64,000 bases of DNA from Gigaspora margarita (GCA_009809945.1 WTPW01000199.1:205352-269351), one strand, 5' to 3'; counted from the stretch's first letter, positions 10,655 to 22,960 are shown. Notes: generated by a model from the sequence alone, not told the origin. Program-made: numbers and translations.

Positions 10655-11798
10655 AATTGTTGATATTAATAAACTAAATTTAGTTGTCTTTTAATCTTTT
10701 TTTTTTTTTATATAAAATCTTATTTAATCAGGCTCATCTTTAATATTAAAAAAGAATTCTTATTTAATCTTTTAATATTTTTAATATTTTTTATATTAAT
10801 TTGTTTTTTTAAAAAAGAGAATTGAGTTTTTTATTAATAAAATTTGTTCATTTTTTAAAAAATAAATTAATTAAATTGCAATTACTTCATTTTTTATGTC
10901 TGTTATGCAAATTAAAGTATAATAATTAGAATGATATAGAAGGCAAATATAGAGTTAAATTTGACTCGTATTAGTTAAACGATAGGCTATGTGGTAAGTA
11001 TAGATGCGGACATTAAAGACGTATGATTACATCCAGTTATGTCATCACATCAAAAGTGCCATAACGATGTTGGTCGTAACAACTGTCATTTGTCGTAACC
11101 TATTTCAGTAGTTACGTCAATACATAACAACATAAGTCATAATGACGTCAGTTATCGTAACCTTATTTCAGTAGGTAGATGAATTTTAATAATTCTATAT
11201 GAATTGACGATTTCTATTTGTACACTATGTGTATGTACACACATATATTGATATCACAAAGTCCTGATTATGTAATACCTTTTGGGGTTCTAACAATTGT
11301 AAAATTTTAGTATAAACTATAACCTCCTCTAGCTCCAAGTATAAAAAGTTTTGTTTATAATTTATAAGTTATGCAAATTCATAAATCAATAAATTAGTAT
11401 GTGTGTATATAAACTATATATAATTTAAGAAATTAACATATGAATTTATATTATATAGTATAATAAAAATTATATATCAGGTAACATTTATCTTGGTGAA
11501 AATAGAATTTCCCATTAATTAAATTAATTTGAAAAGTAGAAAAAACTAGTATTTGATTATTTTCTAACCAATTTTAAAATGTTTAATTCAAAAAGAAAAG
11601 CAGGTAATATAAAATGAAATGTTTAACTTTGCATAGCCTAACAATATCAATATTTAAATTTGGTTTTTTTATATAAAAATTGTTTGTTTATTTTGTTTAA
11701 AAAGCAAATATATAGAGCTCATGTTACAAAATTGCTACTAGTTTTTTAGAGTATATATATACTTTCTGGTATGGTACAAAAAAAGTATCTGGTAAGTA
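10655..11798. other. Intergenic, no gene recognised
   Basis: 3' flank of the ML gene, then CpG-containing DNA at 10960-11170 with a twice-used word (CGTAACCTATTTCAGTAG near 11094, CGTAACCTTATTTCAGTAGG near 11156), then AT-rich sequence without coding potential. Confidence 0.5.
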
Positions 11799-11982
11799 TG
11801 GTACAAAAAAGCGACCATGTTTAGATAAACCTTTTAGAACCAGATAAATTTTTTAGAGTAGGGTACATCAAAACAATAATAATTACTATAAATACAGTAA
11901 TTATTATTTTTTTGTGTACTCTGCTTTAAAAAATTTATATGGGCTAAAAGTTTTATATGAACACAGTCACTTTTCTGTACCA
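11799..11982. mobile_element. Foldback MITE with TA target duplication, 184 bp
   Basis: Almost the whole element is one hairpin. Left TGGTACAAAAAAGCGACCAT is the inverse of the right end with few changes, and pairing runs to AATAATAATTACT at the centre. TA is present on both sides (11797-98, 11983-84), as for Tc1/mariner-type insertion. A second copy of the terminal word lies at 11771-11790, suggesting insertion beside an older relative. Confidence 0.7.
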
Positions 11983-11999
11983 TACATCAGCAAAATAAA

Positions 12000-12400
12000 T
12001 ATATGAAATCTTTCAAAAGAAATTGCATGTTGAAATCTTTTGAAAGAATTGCAATTGATGCACTAGATTTTAAAAGACGTGTAATCTTTCAAAAAAATTT
12101 TTTTCAAAATATTTCAAAATAAAGTTTGAAATATTTTGAAATATATTGTGAAATATTGCAAAATAGGGCAAATAAAAAATGCAACCCTCTACTTAATTAT
12201 TCCTCTCCAGGGTTGCAAAAGGTAGTATTTTACATATTATCAAATATTTTGCAATATTTGCAATATTTTACAAAATTTCCAAATTTTTTAAAAAAATAAA
12301 TAATAGATACATATATTCACATAATTAGACTTTTTGCAAATTTTTGAATATTTTTACTGGTTTTTGCAAGATTTTACAAGTTTTAACAATTTAATATAAA
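12000..12400. repeat. Low-complexity CAAAATATTT/CTTTCAAAA repeats
   Basis: Repeated short words (TTTCAAAATA, GAAATATTTTG, GCAATATTT) and a small inverted pair GCAACCCT / AGGGTTGC at 12181 and 12211. Similar words recur at 14985-15190. No coding signal. Confidence 0.45.
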
Positions 12401-12839
12401 ATTTTATATTTATTTATTTATTATTATTATGCATTAAATTATAAATTAAATATATATTTTTATTCAATATTACATATTTTATTATATAATATTATTTTTT
12501 CTTTACAAAAAAAAATAAAAAAAAAGATAAAAAAAAAATAAATCCAAAAAATGAAAATAAAAACAAAAAAATACAGTATTATTTTTATATTACATAATAT
12601 TTTAAACTATTTTTGTACTTTGTCACATATAATTTTATAAAAACTAACCCTTATGCTTATTTTCACTCACCTCATAATTAGCTATTATTTACTTTTTTGT
12701 ATCATATTTGCTTTGGCTATTTCTTTTGTTTGGCTATTACCTTTGTTTCACTTTTTTTTAAATACTTCCTAAAAATAGTAGAAAAGTAAAAAAAATAAAA
12801 AAAACCCACTTCTTAGAAGTGTTAGTATTTTTGCAAATT

Positions 12840-13225
12840 GCTATAGAAATCTAGTTTGTTCTTACAAGGTGCCAGAGAAGTTAGAGTTGGTGTTCTTAAA
12901 GTTGGTGTTCTTGTAAAGTGCCAGAAAAGTCAGGTTGTTTTCTTGCAAAGTGCTGAAGAATTCAGGAATAAAATAAAAATTAAAAAATAAGTAAAAAAAA
13001 CAAATGAAAAAACAAAAAATATAAACAAACTAAATAAAAAAATAAATAAAGGAAGCCTCAAATCTCTATTTCTCTAAGCAAGTGTTCATATTCTTGTAAA
13101 TTTAAAAATTGCTAAAAGCCAGATTAATGTTCACAAAATGCCAAAAAAGTCTGAAATGGTTTTCTTGCAAAGTGCTAGGAAGTAAGAGTTGTGTTCTTGC
13201 AAAGTGCTAAAATAAAATAAATTAA
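12840..13225. repeat. Degenerate tandem repeat, unit about 40 bp
   Basis: Repeated GTTCTTGCAAAGTGCCAGA-AAGT units with A-rich spacers, at least six copies. No open frame of note. Confidence 0.55.
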
Positions 13226-13244
13226 TAAAAAAAATAAATTTTTT

Positions 13245-13263
13245 AGATGTGTATAAGAGACAG
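13245..13263. other. Tn5 mosaic-end / Nextera adaptor sequence (artefact)
   Basis: AGATGTGTATAAGAGACAG is an exact 19-base match to the Tn5 mosaic end used in transposase-based library preparation. It is followed by a copy of sequence from 7.5 kb and then a scaffold gap. This is contamination from sequencing, not fungal DNA. Confidence 0.93.
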
Positions 13264-13317
13264 GCTCTAACTTACCATAATTCGAAGTAATATTTGGAAA
13301 AATTACGATTAAACCTC
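13264..13317 (+). repeat. Misplaced copy of 7515-7566 beside the gap
   Basis: About 54 bases (GCTCTAACTTACCATAATTC through to AAACCTC) are identical to the sequence beginning at about 7514. They sit between the adaptor and the N run, so this is best read as a chimeric read end used in gap closing. Confidence 0.85.
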
Positions 13318-13318
13318 A

Positions 13319-13510
13319 NNNNNNNNNNNNNNNNNNNNNNNNNNNNNNNNNNNNNNNNNNNNNNNNNNNNNNNNNNNNNNNNNNNNNNNNNNNNNNNNNN
13401 NNNNNNNNNNNNNNNNNNNNNNNNNNNNNNNNNNNNNNNNNNNNNNNNNNNNNNNNNNNNNNNNNNNNNNNNNNNNNNNNNNNNNNNNNNNNNNNNNNNN
13501 NNNNNNNNNN
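13319..13510. other. Scaffold gap (192 N)
   Basis: A run of N. Frames spanning it are meaningless. Confidence 0.99.
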
Positions 13511-13623
13511 AAAAAAAAAGAAAAAACAAAACAAAAAAAAAAACAAAATAAAAAAAAAAACAAAACAAAAATGAAAAAACAATGTAAAACTAAAGATCTA
13601 ATTATTAACAAAAGATTAATCTG

Positions 13624-14857
13624 CTATCCTTCTTCTACTACTACTTCTAATATATTACAATCCAAAAAGCAACCATCTCTATACCAAACATTTACATATA
13701 CAGTGGCCTACCATATTATTGTGGACACTTTTTAAAAATTTATACAGAGCTAAATATTTAAATTATTTAGCTAAAAACTAAATTATAAATTCTTTAAATC
13801 TATATCTTTTAAATAAAAAAAAGTTTAGAAGATTTTATGCTACAGTTTTTAAAATAATTAAGTTTAAGTAAAATATTAGATTTTTATAATTGACCGATTT
13901 TTATTGTTGTACAAAATTAGTTACAATAATTACTGCATAGCAAAAATCAATTTTTTATTAAGCTAATTGGATTTCAAAAATAAGCAAAAAATATTTAGCA
14001 TAATAAATTACATATAATCTCAAATTTTTATAGAATTTTAAAAAATTTTAAGAAGTTATTATTTCTAAATATAGTAATGCAATTATTAATTCAAAATTAC
14101 ATCAATTACCAAATATAGTAATTTTATTACCAAATATAGTAATTTTATTACTATATATAGTAATTAAATAAAAAAATTTTAAAAAATTATAAAATTTTTA
14201 AGATATATGCAATTTGTTATGCTAAATAACTTTATTTAAAAAAAATTGCTAGTTTATTAATAAAAATTTTAAGTTTATATATTACTAAATTTAGTAATTC
14301 TAGTTACTATAAAAACTATATTAAAATTTAGAAAATCAGTCAAATGTAAAAATTTAAAATTTTACTTAAACTTAATTATTTTAAAACCTGTTGCATAAAA
14401 TTTTTTAAACTTTTTTTTATTTAAAAGATATAGATTTAAAGAATTTATAATTTAATTTTTAGCTTAATATCTTAGATATTTGGCTCTGTATAAATTTTTA
14501 AAAAGTGTCCACAATAATATGGTAGGCCACTGTAGTTGTCCTTGTGGCCAACCTGATCAACTTCATATTAACCCAAATTTATGTCCACCTATTGGTACAG
14601 CTCTTAAGAAGATCAATTCTTGGGCTGTCCATTGGGTTAAATATAGTATATCTATAAATTTTATTTTAACTTATCAAACTAGGTGAGTCTTGACTACTCT
14701 AGTAGGTTTATGTCACAAATAAATTAGTCTGAGCTTCAATTCTTGCATGTAATTTAAATTTTGTATTTATACAAAGAAGTATACTCCATGTAGCAACTTT
14801 TCTATATTACTAATAAAGATATAAACAAGACCTCACCTTAATACAAAAAAAAAAACT
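13624..14857 (+). mobile_element. 5'-truncated LINE copy (same family as 28522-34650)
   Basis: From TATCCTTCTTCTACTACTAC to a poly-A tail at about 14844-14855 the sequence matches the last 400 bases of the intact LINE (end of ORF plus 3' UTR). It is flanked by the 13-bp duplication AAAGATTAATCTG (13611-13623 and 14858-14870), so it is a complete insertion of a 5'-truncated cDNA. An 832-bp MITE interrupts it. The adjoining frame at 14480-14686 is a MITE/LINE chimera, not a gene. Confidence 0.9.
13701..14532. mobile_element. Tc1/mariner-type non-autonomous element, 832 bp, in the LINE copy
   Basis: Begins CAGTGGCCTACCATATTATT and ends with its exact inverse. Inverted similarity extends roughly 200 bases inward, giving long TIRs. 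TA is duplicated on both sides (13699-13700, 14533-14534), and removing the element plus one TA restores the LINE sequence seen uninterrupted near 34318. CAGTGGC ends and TA insertion fit Tc1/mariner. No transposase; the interior is about 80% AT with repeated 'atatagtaatttta' words at 14110-14165. Confidence 0.9.
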
Positions 14858-14979
14858 AAAGATTAATCTGATTTTGTAATATGGAGTTTGTAGATTAATT
14901 TTGATTATTATTAAAATATTTAGTCCAATATGCTCTTGGTATAACCCATATTACAGATTTACTGATCTAGCTTGGTTTC

Positions 14980-15190
14980 CTAGTTCTAAAATATTTCAAA
15001 ATTTGCTTGAAAATATTTCATAACCACTTTCAAATATTTTAAAATATTTTTTTAAAATATTTTGAAAAAACTTTCAAAATATTTCAAAATTTTGATATTT
15101 CAAAATATTTCAAAATATACTGCAAAATATTTTGCTTATTTTGATAGTTCACAAAACCTTTCAAAAATTTTGGGTCTGCAAGATCTTTCA
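14980..15190. repeat. TTTCAAAATA-rich low-complexity block
   Basis: Many overlapping TTTCAAAATATTTC words, as at 12000-12150. The frame at 15062-15262 comes from this composition. Confidence 0.4.
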
Positions 15191-15227
15191 AAAAATTATG
15201 TTACTATAAAGTTGATGTACCTATCAG

Positions 15228-16560
15228 CAGTGTTTAAAATTCAATATTCTCATAGTTCTTGATGACATTTGAGTTTTTTTAAGAACATTAATATTTAAAA
15301 AAAGGTTCTCATATCTGAGAACATTTTATCCTATTGAAATGTTCTTGAAGAGAACATTTATAAAATTTTTATATTCTAAATTTACTAATGAGAACAATAA
15401 ATTATATAAAATGTTTATCAATTTAATAAAGTAATTTGATCATGACAAATTCTGTACATATATATGTACTATATATAGCACATATGTTTAAAGTTTTACA
15501 ATATGGGTAACAAATAAATATTTAAGAAAATAGCCTTTAAAGATTTTTAAAATAAAATATTCATTAGCTATGCAGTGTGTTTTTTATATTGAGAGTATCA
15601 TTATGTATAGACTTATATATAGATAATTTGGGTCAAATAATATGCTAATACTAAGCAAATAAAAAAGACACAAAGTATTTGTTAGTACAAAGTTTAAATA
15701 GTTAAATAGCAAAGTAATTAAATTCTAATTTATTGCATTAACCAATAGTAGCATTAGTAAAATATTATAGAAAGGCTTGTTTTACTATGAGCAAATATAA
15801 AAAGCACTTTAAGTTTTAACAAAATTATTAGAAATTAAATTATATAATACATTGTGTTATGTTGAAAAAATACAAAGAATCATATAAAAAATTATTAATA
15901 GATAAGTATGAATTTAGTGTGTGAATTGTAAGTACTGTATCCTATCATGAATAAGCACCCCCTTTTTTGAAATTTTAAACTCAAATAACTTAAAAATTAT
16001 CTAATAAAACTTAATAAAAATTTATTTATTTAAATTTTATAGATTTATAAAATTTAATTTAAAACAATTTTTATTGAGTTTGATTAGATAATTTTCAAGC
16101 TATTTGATAAAATATAGTATAGAATTTATTTTCTAAGTTATTATTCTATTAACAATAAATTCTTTATTAAAATTTATTTTATTTACTATATTAAACTATT
16201 AGAGCATAAGTTATTTATTTATAATCTATTTATTTTATTATTAAAAGTTAGATATAACTTTAATTCACTATATGTTAAACTACAAGTGAGTAAGTGCAGT
16301 ATAAGAAAAGCTTAATTTTCAATTAGCATACCAAAAATGGTGCAAACTTGATCATAGAATTAATAATTTGAATTAATTTGTTGTAAATTAATAAATAATA
16401 TATATCAATATTGTTTGAAGCTAATAAAAATATGAACATTCTTTAAAAATTAATGTTCAATATATTTAATATATAATGAATACAAAAGTTTTTGAGAACA
16501 ATAAAAATTTAAATTATGCTCTTTTGAGAACATAACTTTTGATTTGAATTTTAAACACTG
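15228..16560. mobile_element. hAT-type element, 1333 bp, non-autonomous
   Basis: Ends CAGTGTTTAAAATTCAA and its inverse TTGAATTTTAAACACTG. It is flanked by an 8-bp duplication with one difference (CCTATCAG at 15220-15227, CCTATAAG at 16561-16568). CAGTG ends and an 8-bp TSD are hAT hallmarks. The interior has no transposase-like frame. The word AGAACA recurs near both ends as a subterminal repeat. Confidence 0.8.
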
Positions 16561-16703
16561 CCTATAAGATACTTTTTGTACTATACTAGAAAGGTATACA
16601 CTCTTTTTTTAGCCTGTATAAAAAGTTATTTAATTTAGCAAATTAAAGTAAAAGATTTATTTTATAGTGCTATAGCATTATAATACTATAGCACTATCTA
16701 GAA

Positions 16704-16772
16704 TGTGGTGCCTTAGAGAAGTTGTCAAGTTGTTACCCCAGTAGCAGGTTGAGAGTTCAAATTCTACTGGTA
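16704..16772 (+). repeat. tRNA-like SINE head
   Basis: GTGGTGCCTTAGAGAAGTTG...GAGTTCAAATTCTACTGG matches the head of the SINE at 21763-21845 at about three positions in four and has a box-B-like GAGTTCAAATTC. Pairing in the acceptor stem is poor, so this is a tRNA-derived repeat, not a working tRNA. Confidence 0.4.
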
Positions 16773-17408
16773 AGGGCCGTATCATTAATCACCTGATTAT
16801 TTTTAATTAGAGGCCTACCCCCCTCCCCCCTTTTTAATATAGATTTGGTCCAGTTCCTATATATAATTTCAACATTTTTTACCCCCTCCCTCTAAAAAAT
16901 CACCTGATTTTTGTCACTCCCCTAATGAATTTTGAAAATAGACCTGTATTCCAGTAACTTGTTTATTGTCTAAAGCATAGCAAGAATTCTATAGTATAGC
17001 AATGGACATGATTTTGTGTTGTATTCTAGTTATATGTATATATTGTTAGCCTATAAGCTATAGAGATCAACATGGATCTGCACAATGTTATTCTTGGCTT
17101 CAGACACAAATGGTATCTATTTTTCTAGATATTATCAGTTTGGTATATAACCTGTAATCTTGGTTTACCATTTTAAATAGAAGCTTGTAGCATATTTGTG
17201 AAACATTATACACAGTGATGTATATCAGAAGTCCGGAACCCTATTGAATGTCCAAATTCTTACTCCAGCAGTTCCAATAGGAATTCCTATTAGAAGAATT
17301 TTTCTCATTGGAATCTAGTATTCTGGCCCATTATAAAAATCCAACTCGGGTCATCCAGATTACAAGGGTGAACACTAGTAATAAAAAAATTATACTATGG
17401 GTCACCTG
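16773..17408. other. Intergenic, no gene
   Basis: C-rich patches (CCCCCCTCCCCCC near 16811, CCCCCTCCCTC near 16892), each near AATCACCTGATT, suggest an old repeated element. No coding signal. Confidence 0.4.
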
Positions 17409-17693
17409 TAGGGTTCCTCAAATTCAAATAAAATCAAATATTGGGTCAATTTGAATTTGATCAAATCAAATTGACCCTGATTTGAATTTGATTTGATTCA
17501 AATATTTGGATTTGAATTTGATTTGAATTTGAATTTTTAATAGTAATTTTCAAATCAAATCAAATATTTGTCAAATCAAATCAAATTGGCCAGATTTGAA
17601 TTTGATTAAATCAAATATAGTCAAATTTGAATTTGAATTTGATCAAATATTTGATTCAAATATTTGAAGACCAAATCAAATTGCAGAACCCTA
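17409..17693. mobile_element. hAT MITE with CAAATTTGAATTTGAT interior, 285 bp
   Basis: Ends TAGGGTTC and GAACCCTA. Perfect 8-bp duplication GTCACCTG at 17401-17408 and 17694-17701. The interior is almost entirely made of overlapping TCAAAT/ATTTGA words in both orientations, so the element can fold in many ways. No coding capacity. Confidence 0.88.
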
Positions 17694-17884
17694 GTCACCT
17701 GCAACTAAATAAACTGAGCTATCTGAGTGATATAAAAAATTTTACCCACAAGTAGGTCAGTCTAATTCTAAAAAAAAAAAAAGTAAAATTTCAAAAAAAG
17801 TATGTTAAAAAAAAAAGAGAAAAACAAATTAAAAAAATTGCCTTAAAAAAAAAAGAAAAAAAACTTAAAAAATAAAGCTATTTT

Positions 17885-18006
17885 ATACTATTTTTACTCC
17901 TTCCTCTCACTCTCTCTTTTTCTCTTTCTCTTTCTCTCTTTTTCTTTCTCTTTTTCTCTTTCTCTCTCTTTCTTTCTTTTTCTCTCTCTCTTTCTCTTTC
18001 TCTTCA
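17885..18006. repeat. Polypyrimidine (CT) tract
   Basis: About 115 bases of TCTCTTTCT-type sequence, preceded by A-rich DNA at 17770-17875. Confidence 0.85.
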
Positions 18007-21000
18007 ATTTGTTTGATCAACTTATATTAATTTATAGATTATTACAGGTTATTGATTTTGGCAGGAGCAGTTTGGGAAGTTATTTATTGGCAGATAATTT
18101 AAAGTCTTGTTTTTAAATTATTATTTTGCACTGCCTTTTTTACATCATGCCTAATCTAAAACCAATTCTTGTATTACCAACAATGTGGTCAAGAATAAAT
18201 ATGAAAATAAATAATATAAAGTATACAAGTGAAACTGGAAACAATGAATACATAGCTGAAATAAGTAATACAAAATAAAACATTATTTATTATAACTAGC
18301 CCATATAGGCCACTTATGTGGGTAATCCATGGGTTGACTACTCAGATGGGCTATAATTCAACCCAGGTCAGAAGACTATTGGAATCTATATTATTGTTCT
18401 ATTAAAATGCATAGATACCAAATAACATTAATCAATAAGAATGTATATATTTTCATGTGATATTGTATAAAATCTCTATAATTATTAGCATTATTAGAGC
18501 TATATAAAATATTTATTACAATAAAGAATAAATTTTGCTTTATCACTATGGTATGGCACTATATATTACTTTTATATTAATTGATTTGGCAAATATGCCT
18601 TATTTTACTAAATTCTATGTACAATTACTTTAAATACTTTTATAGCACAACTATTAGAGATACAAATTCAAATAATAGTTTTTTTTATTGGAAGTCACTG
18701 GAAGTCATTGGAAGCTCCATTCAGCTGATAAAAATCTTCACCAGAACAGTCCAGTAAACATCTGATTACTAGAATTAAATTTGCTTCCAATTCCATCCAG
18801 TTAAGTCCAATGGCCATCCAGTTCCAGTGATATCCACTAGAACAGTCCAGTGGACAATACTGGCTGTTATAACATAAAAAAAATAAACAAAAAATACTAT
18901 ATCATTATGGTGTTATACTTTTACTTATTATATTTTTAATTTAATTATTTATAATATATTACTATAAATTTTACTAATTGTTAACTATTTATTATTTGTA
19001 CTACAAATACTCTAGTAAAAAATACTTAATTGATGATTCGTGAGTGAATGAGAACTTAACACTAGAAGAATTTTTATATTAAAAAATAGTAAAAAATGTT
19101 AAGTCAGAATCATGATTCCTATAGTATTATAATAAGTTTTATCCTTAAATTACTTATAACTTTTTATCTATTTAACTAATTTTACCAATCTTATATCATT
19201 AGAATCACAAAAACTAGGACTACAACTTTAATTAGAAGCTCACAGGATATTAGCTTAATAAAAAATTAACTTTACTTAGTCAGGAATGCTGATTTTGATA
19301 TTTTATATGTGTCACTATAGATTTTATTAACATAAATTCTCATTTATTTGTGGATCATCAATTAATACAATAGGCCCTTCTAAATACTATTTTCTAAGTG
19401 CACATTCTATAAAAACCTTACTAAATGCAGTCTTTTTTGGGCCCAACTAATATTATATAATAGAATTTTACTTATTAAATACAATATCTCTTTAAGTGTA
19501 CATTTGACTAAATTTACTTATAGTTCTATTTTATTGTATTTAGAGAAATATACTGTCTTTATTATAAATTCTGTTTAAAATTTAACTTAAATTAGAGTGT
19601 AATAATGTTATTTTTATATAAAACTTATTGTTATAATACTCAGTTACAACTACTATATTATGAATTTTCTAAATATTTATTTACTATCAAAAACTGGTTT
19701 TAAACTTGTTTTTACTAGTTAAATTTTTTTTATTGCAACTATCACTAACTTTTTTGACATATTTTTTAAAAAATTAAAAATAAAATATTAAATTCTTTGC
19801 TTTGAAATAAAAATCCAGATATTAAAAATACTATAATATGTTTTTTTATAAAAACAAAATGCATTTTATTTAACTATAATATTAAGTTTTTGTATTCTGT
19901 GCTGTATAATATGCCAATTAACTATTATTAAAAATAATTGATATATTCTCTACTTTTAACACTAACTCTAACCCAAAATCTAACCTTTATTTTTAGTTAC
20001 TATATTAATTATCATCTAATCCAATCTAAATACTACTATATTTTAAACAATTCATCTATATCTGTTAAAAATGCATATAGTAAGCACTATAATAAATTGG
20101 TGATAAAGAATAATAGCATGTGATCAAGATAATTGTTGTATGATCAGGTTTGATGATTTTTAAAAATAGATTTCTGGTGACTTATTATTTAGTAACTTAC
20201 AAAAATAGTGGGAAAAGATAGCTTAGAGAGAGGTGATTTGTGTATTATAAGGGATAAAGCTAGTTTCTAGAACAGATAAACCAAAAAAATAACTTTATTC
20301 AATAAGTTTGCATGTCTGGCTTTTTGTCTACAATAAAGTTTAAATTTTATGCTTTACAAGTAAGTGAACCTAAAAAATGCTACATTCTATTTATAAAAAG
20401 TGTTCCAAAACTACTCTACAATACTATAATTAAATAAAAAATTATATTTTCTAATCTATTATTTAGTGTAGTAGTAGTAGATTTTTATTTATCCTTATAT
20501 ATAATTTTGAAGCTATTTTTAGGTTTAGAGGATATTTTTAGATTTAGACTCAATATGCTATCATAAAGCAGTAGTTATAGAATTAAGTAGCAGATTACCT
20601 CATCTAGAGTTTTTAACCTGTTCAATAAGAATGATTATAAAGATAGTTTGGTAATAATAAAGCAAAAAATAGAAAAACAATGCTAGCCAATAGCTACTTA
20701 TTCAAAGAAAACAAACTACTTTGTTAAATCTAGTTGCCTCTTTTAACTAAGCTAAATATTGGTTTTATAATCATATAGACATAAAGCAAATGCATATTGT
20801 TCTATCTGATTGTACACTTGGAACAATATTAAAGGCACTACACTAACATGCTAACACATAACAACAATCTACTAAAATACAATACCAAAAATAATGAGAA
20901 TACTAACAAATAACACAAAACCTGAAGAAAAATACTAGAAAAAAATAATATAAATACTACAAGCACAACAATTCAAAATAACTATGCAAATAGATCACCA

Positions 21001-21499
21001 AAAAATAAAAACAATAGAAAAAGCAAGTTAAAAAAAGGCCTAGTTACAGTTGAACTTTTCAAAACTATTCTGTCAAAACTGATAAATTGTCAAATTTGAT
21101 AAAGAATTAATTTACCAAGTCCATTTCTGCTATATAAATCCAATAGTTTATAATAATTTCAAATCTGATATCCTCTCAATACAAATACAAAACTTGTCCA
21201 CTATGTATACCAGATTGAAAGGTACAACTATAGTAATAATGCTAGGAAAAACCATATAAGCACCAAAAAAGGTGTACTTATTTGTATTACTAGTGATTGT
21301 TCTCTGGTTATTCAGCAATAATACCATGGTAATTACTTTGCAATGAAGACAATGCCAAGAATGTTAACACCAATAATAAGATTATTTGCAGTCTAAAAAA
21401 TTTTTTAGTACAATAGATAGGTTAAAAAAATTAAATATAAATCTGATCACTTATTATATATTCTATGATTAGAATTGCATAATAATAAGAAGTGCATAA
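18007..21499. other. Long gene-free, CpG-poor stretch
   Basis: No supported gene on either strand. 18670-18870 is rich in CCAGT/ACTGG words (a decayed repeat). The short frame at 19938-20123 is compositional. I count only one or two CG dinucleotides per kb by eye, much fewer than near the genes. Confidence 0.5.
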
Positions 21500-21848
21500 A
21501 TTTTTTTAATTTTCAAAGTGCCTGTTTGTGGTATAGAATTTTATTTGGTTTATTTATTGTAAATTACTTATGGATGAGATACAACTAGCTACATATACAA
21601 TTTTTGTATCAAATTTAAGTAGTCCACCCTAAGTTTTCATATTAACTGCTATATCTACATATAAATTTTTGCTTGCTTTAGTCGCAATCTCACAATAGGC
21701 ACATAGAATATCTGATTTTGCATGTGAGAAGCAGTTATCAGAACACAGATCTAATTTTTAAAGTGTTACCAGTAGGATTTGAACCCTAGACCTGACACTT
21801 AGAAAGTGACAACTTGGCAACTTCCCTAAGTTGCCACACTCCAGAGAT
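21500..21848 (-). mobile_element. tRNA-derived SINE with LINE-like 3' tail
   Basis: On the minus strand: a tRNA-like head (21845 down to 21763, with GGTTCAAATCC as box B), a short body, then a tail sharing AGGGTGGACTACTTAAATT and a TAGCTAGTTGTA-like word with the element at 42996-43235. It ends ...CACTTTG-like bases before a short T run (plus strand). The LINE at 43386 ends similarly (ACTGCCAAAGTG). Old and CpG-poor. Confidence 0.5.
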
Positions 21849-22079
21849 GCATAAAATTAAAAAAATTAGTTTATTATATAATTACTAGCATCACCCGGTG
21901 TAATACTTGTCCATATCAAAAATTTAATGTATTTAAATAAGATCATTATTTTAATATTTCATTGTTTGTTATATTTATTTAATAGGCTTATATAAAGCAA
22001 TAATAGCGCTTTAAACTTATAATAATAATTATTATACAAGTTAAAGAATTATACTCCAGGTCTGACTATGCAAGTTGTA

Positions 22080-22960
22080 GAAACTATTTCAGCTCAGCTG
22101 ATAGTATTTCGGCACTGATTTTTAATATGAGATTTCCACATCAAAATTCAATGCCAAAATGTATTTGTCAAAACNGAAAGTATCTATAACATGTATAAGT
22201 CTAACACAATTTCAAAGTTTACTTTAAATTTCATATTCCCCCGCTCCTGGTTTGCACAACTGAGTTGCGCCATGATCACTACACAAGTGACTAAATAACA
22301 CAAATAACGAGATGATTCATAGCACCAATAAGATAATCACAAGTATGATATGAGGTACGATAATGATTGGTAATTTATATAATCGAAAAAACCACATGCA
22401 GTAAATATATATTCATTGGATGCACACCAGCCAAATAAGGCTGGACCAAATTTATTAGAAATGCTTTATTGATATTAGCAGTATATACATCAGTTCTATC
22501 GATGTATAAGTAAAATTAACGATGCGAAGCATCACCCACCTGCATAAAACAGGCCGGCTATTAATCAGGATTTTTTTTAGTAGGAGAATTTGCGATGTGT
22601 AGCATCAGCCGGTGGTTTCCCACCTGCATAAAGCAGACCGGCATATTTACAAAAGATTGCGAAAATGGCAGTATTTACTAGGTGGGTGGGATCGGGTGCG
22701 AAGCCTGGAATGTGTTCTCCGAATGCAAGTGAGGCTTTTGCTTTCAATCCCGCCTCTTTACATTTTATATTACCACAGTGTGATTCTTTGTTAGCATTGA
22801 TGCAAATATTTTGCCGATCATTTGTTGTNTTCCTGCAGCCACGTGAAGGCGCAAGCAACTCGAATTCACGAAATAGGAAATATTACGTTGAAACTTCTGA
22901 TTGGTAAATAGCGTGACGGACGGACGTTTGTGCTTTAATATAATAGATAATAGATAGATA
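22080..22960. repeat. Complex repeat with CCGGTGGTTTCCCACCTGC blocks
   Basis: A duplicated unit: GATGCGAAGCATCACCCACC at 22520 and GATGTGTAGCATCAGCCGGT at 22595, each followed by CACCTGCATAAA..CAG.CCGGC. It ends GACGGACGGACGTTTG then a TAGATAGATAGA run. Another word, AACTGAGTTGCGC near 22260, is shared with the foldback at 45751-46928. The frames at 22577-22907 lie inside and are not genes. Single N at 22175 and 22829. Confidence 0.45.

Noticed and set aside
14480-14686. 68-codon ORF containing CPCGQPDQLHINPN
   Set aside because: Starts in the MITE end and continues into the LINE C-terminus; a chimera of two elements.
22577-22907. Overlapping ORFs of 60-93 codons on both strands
   Set aside because: Lie within a duplicated repeat with slightly higher GC, contain an N, and show no domain.
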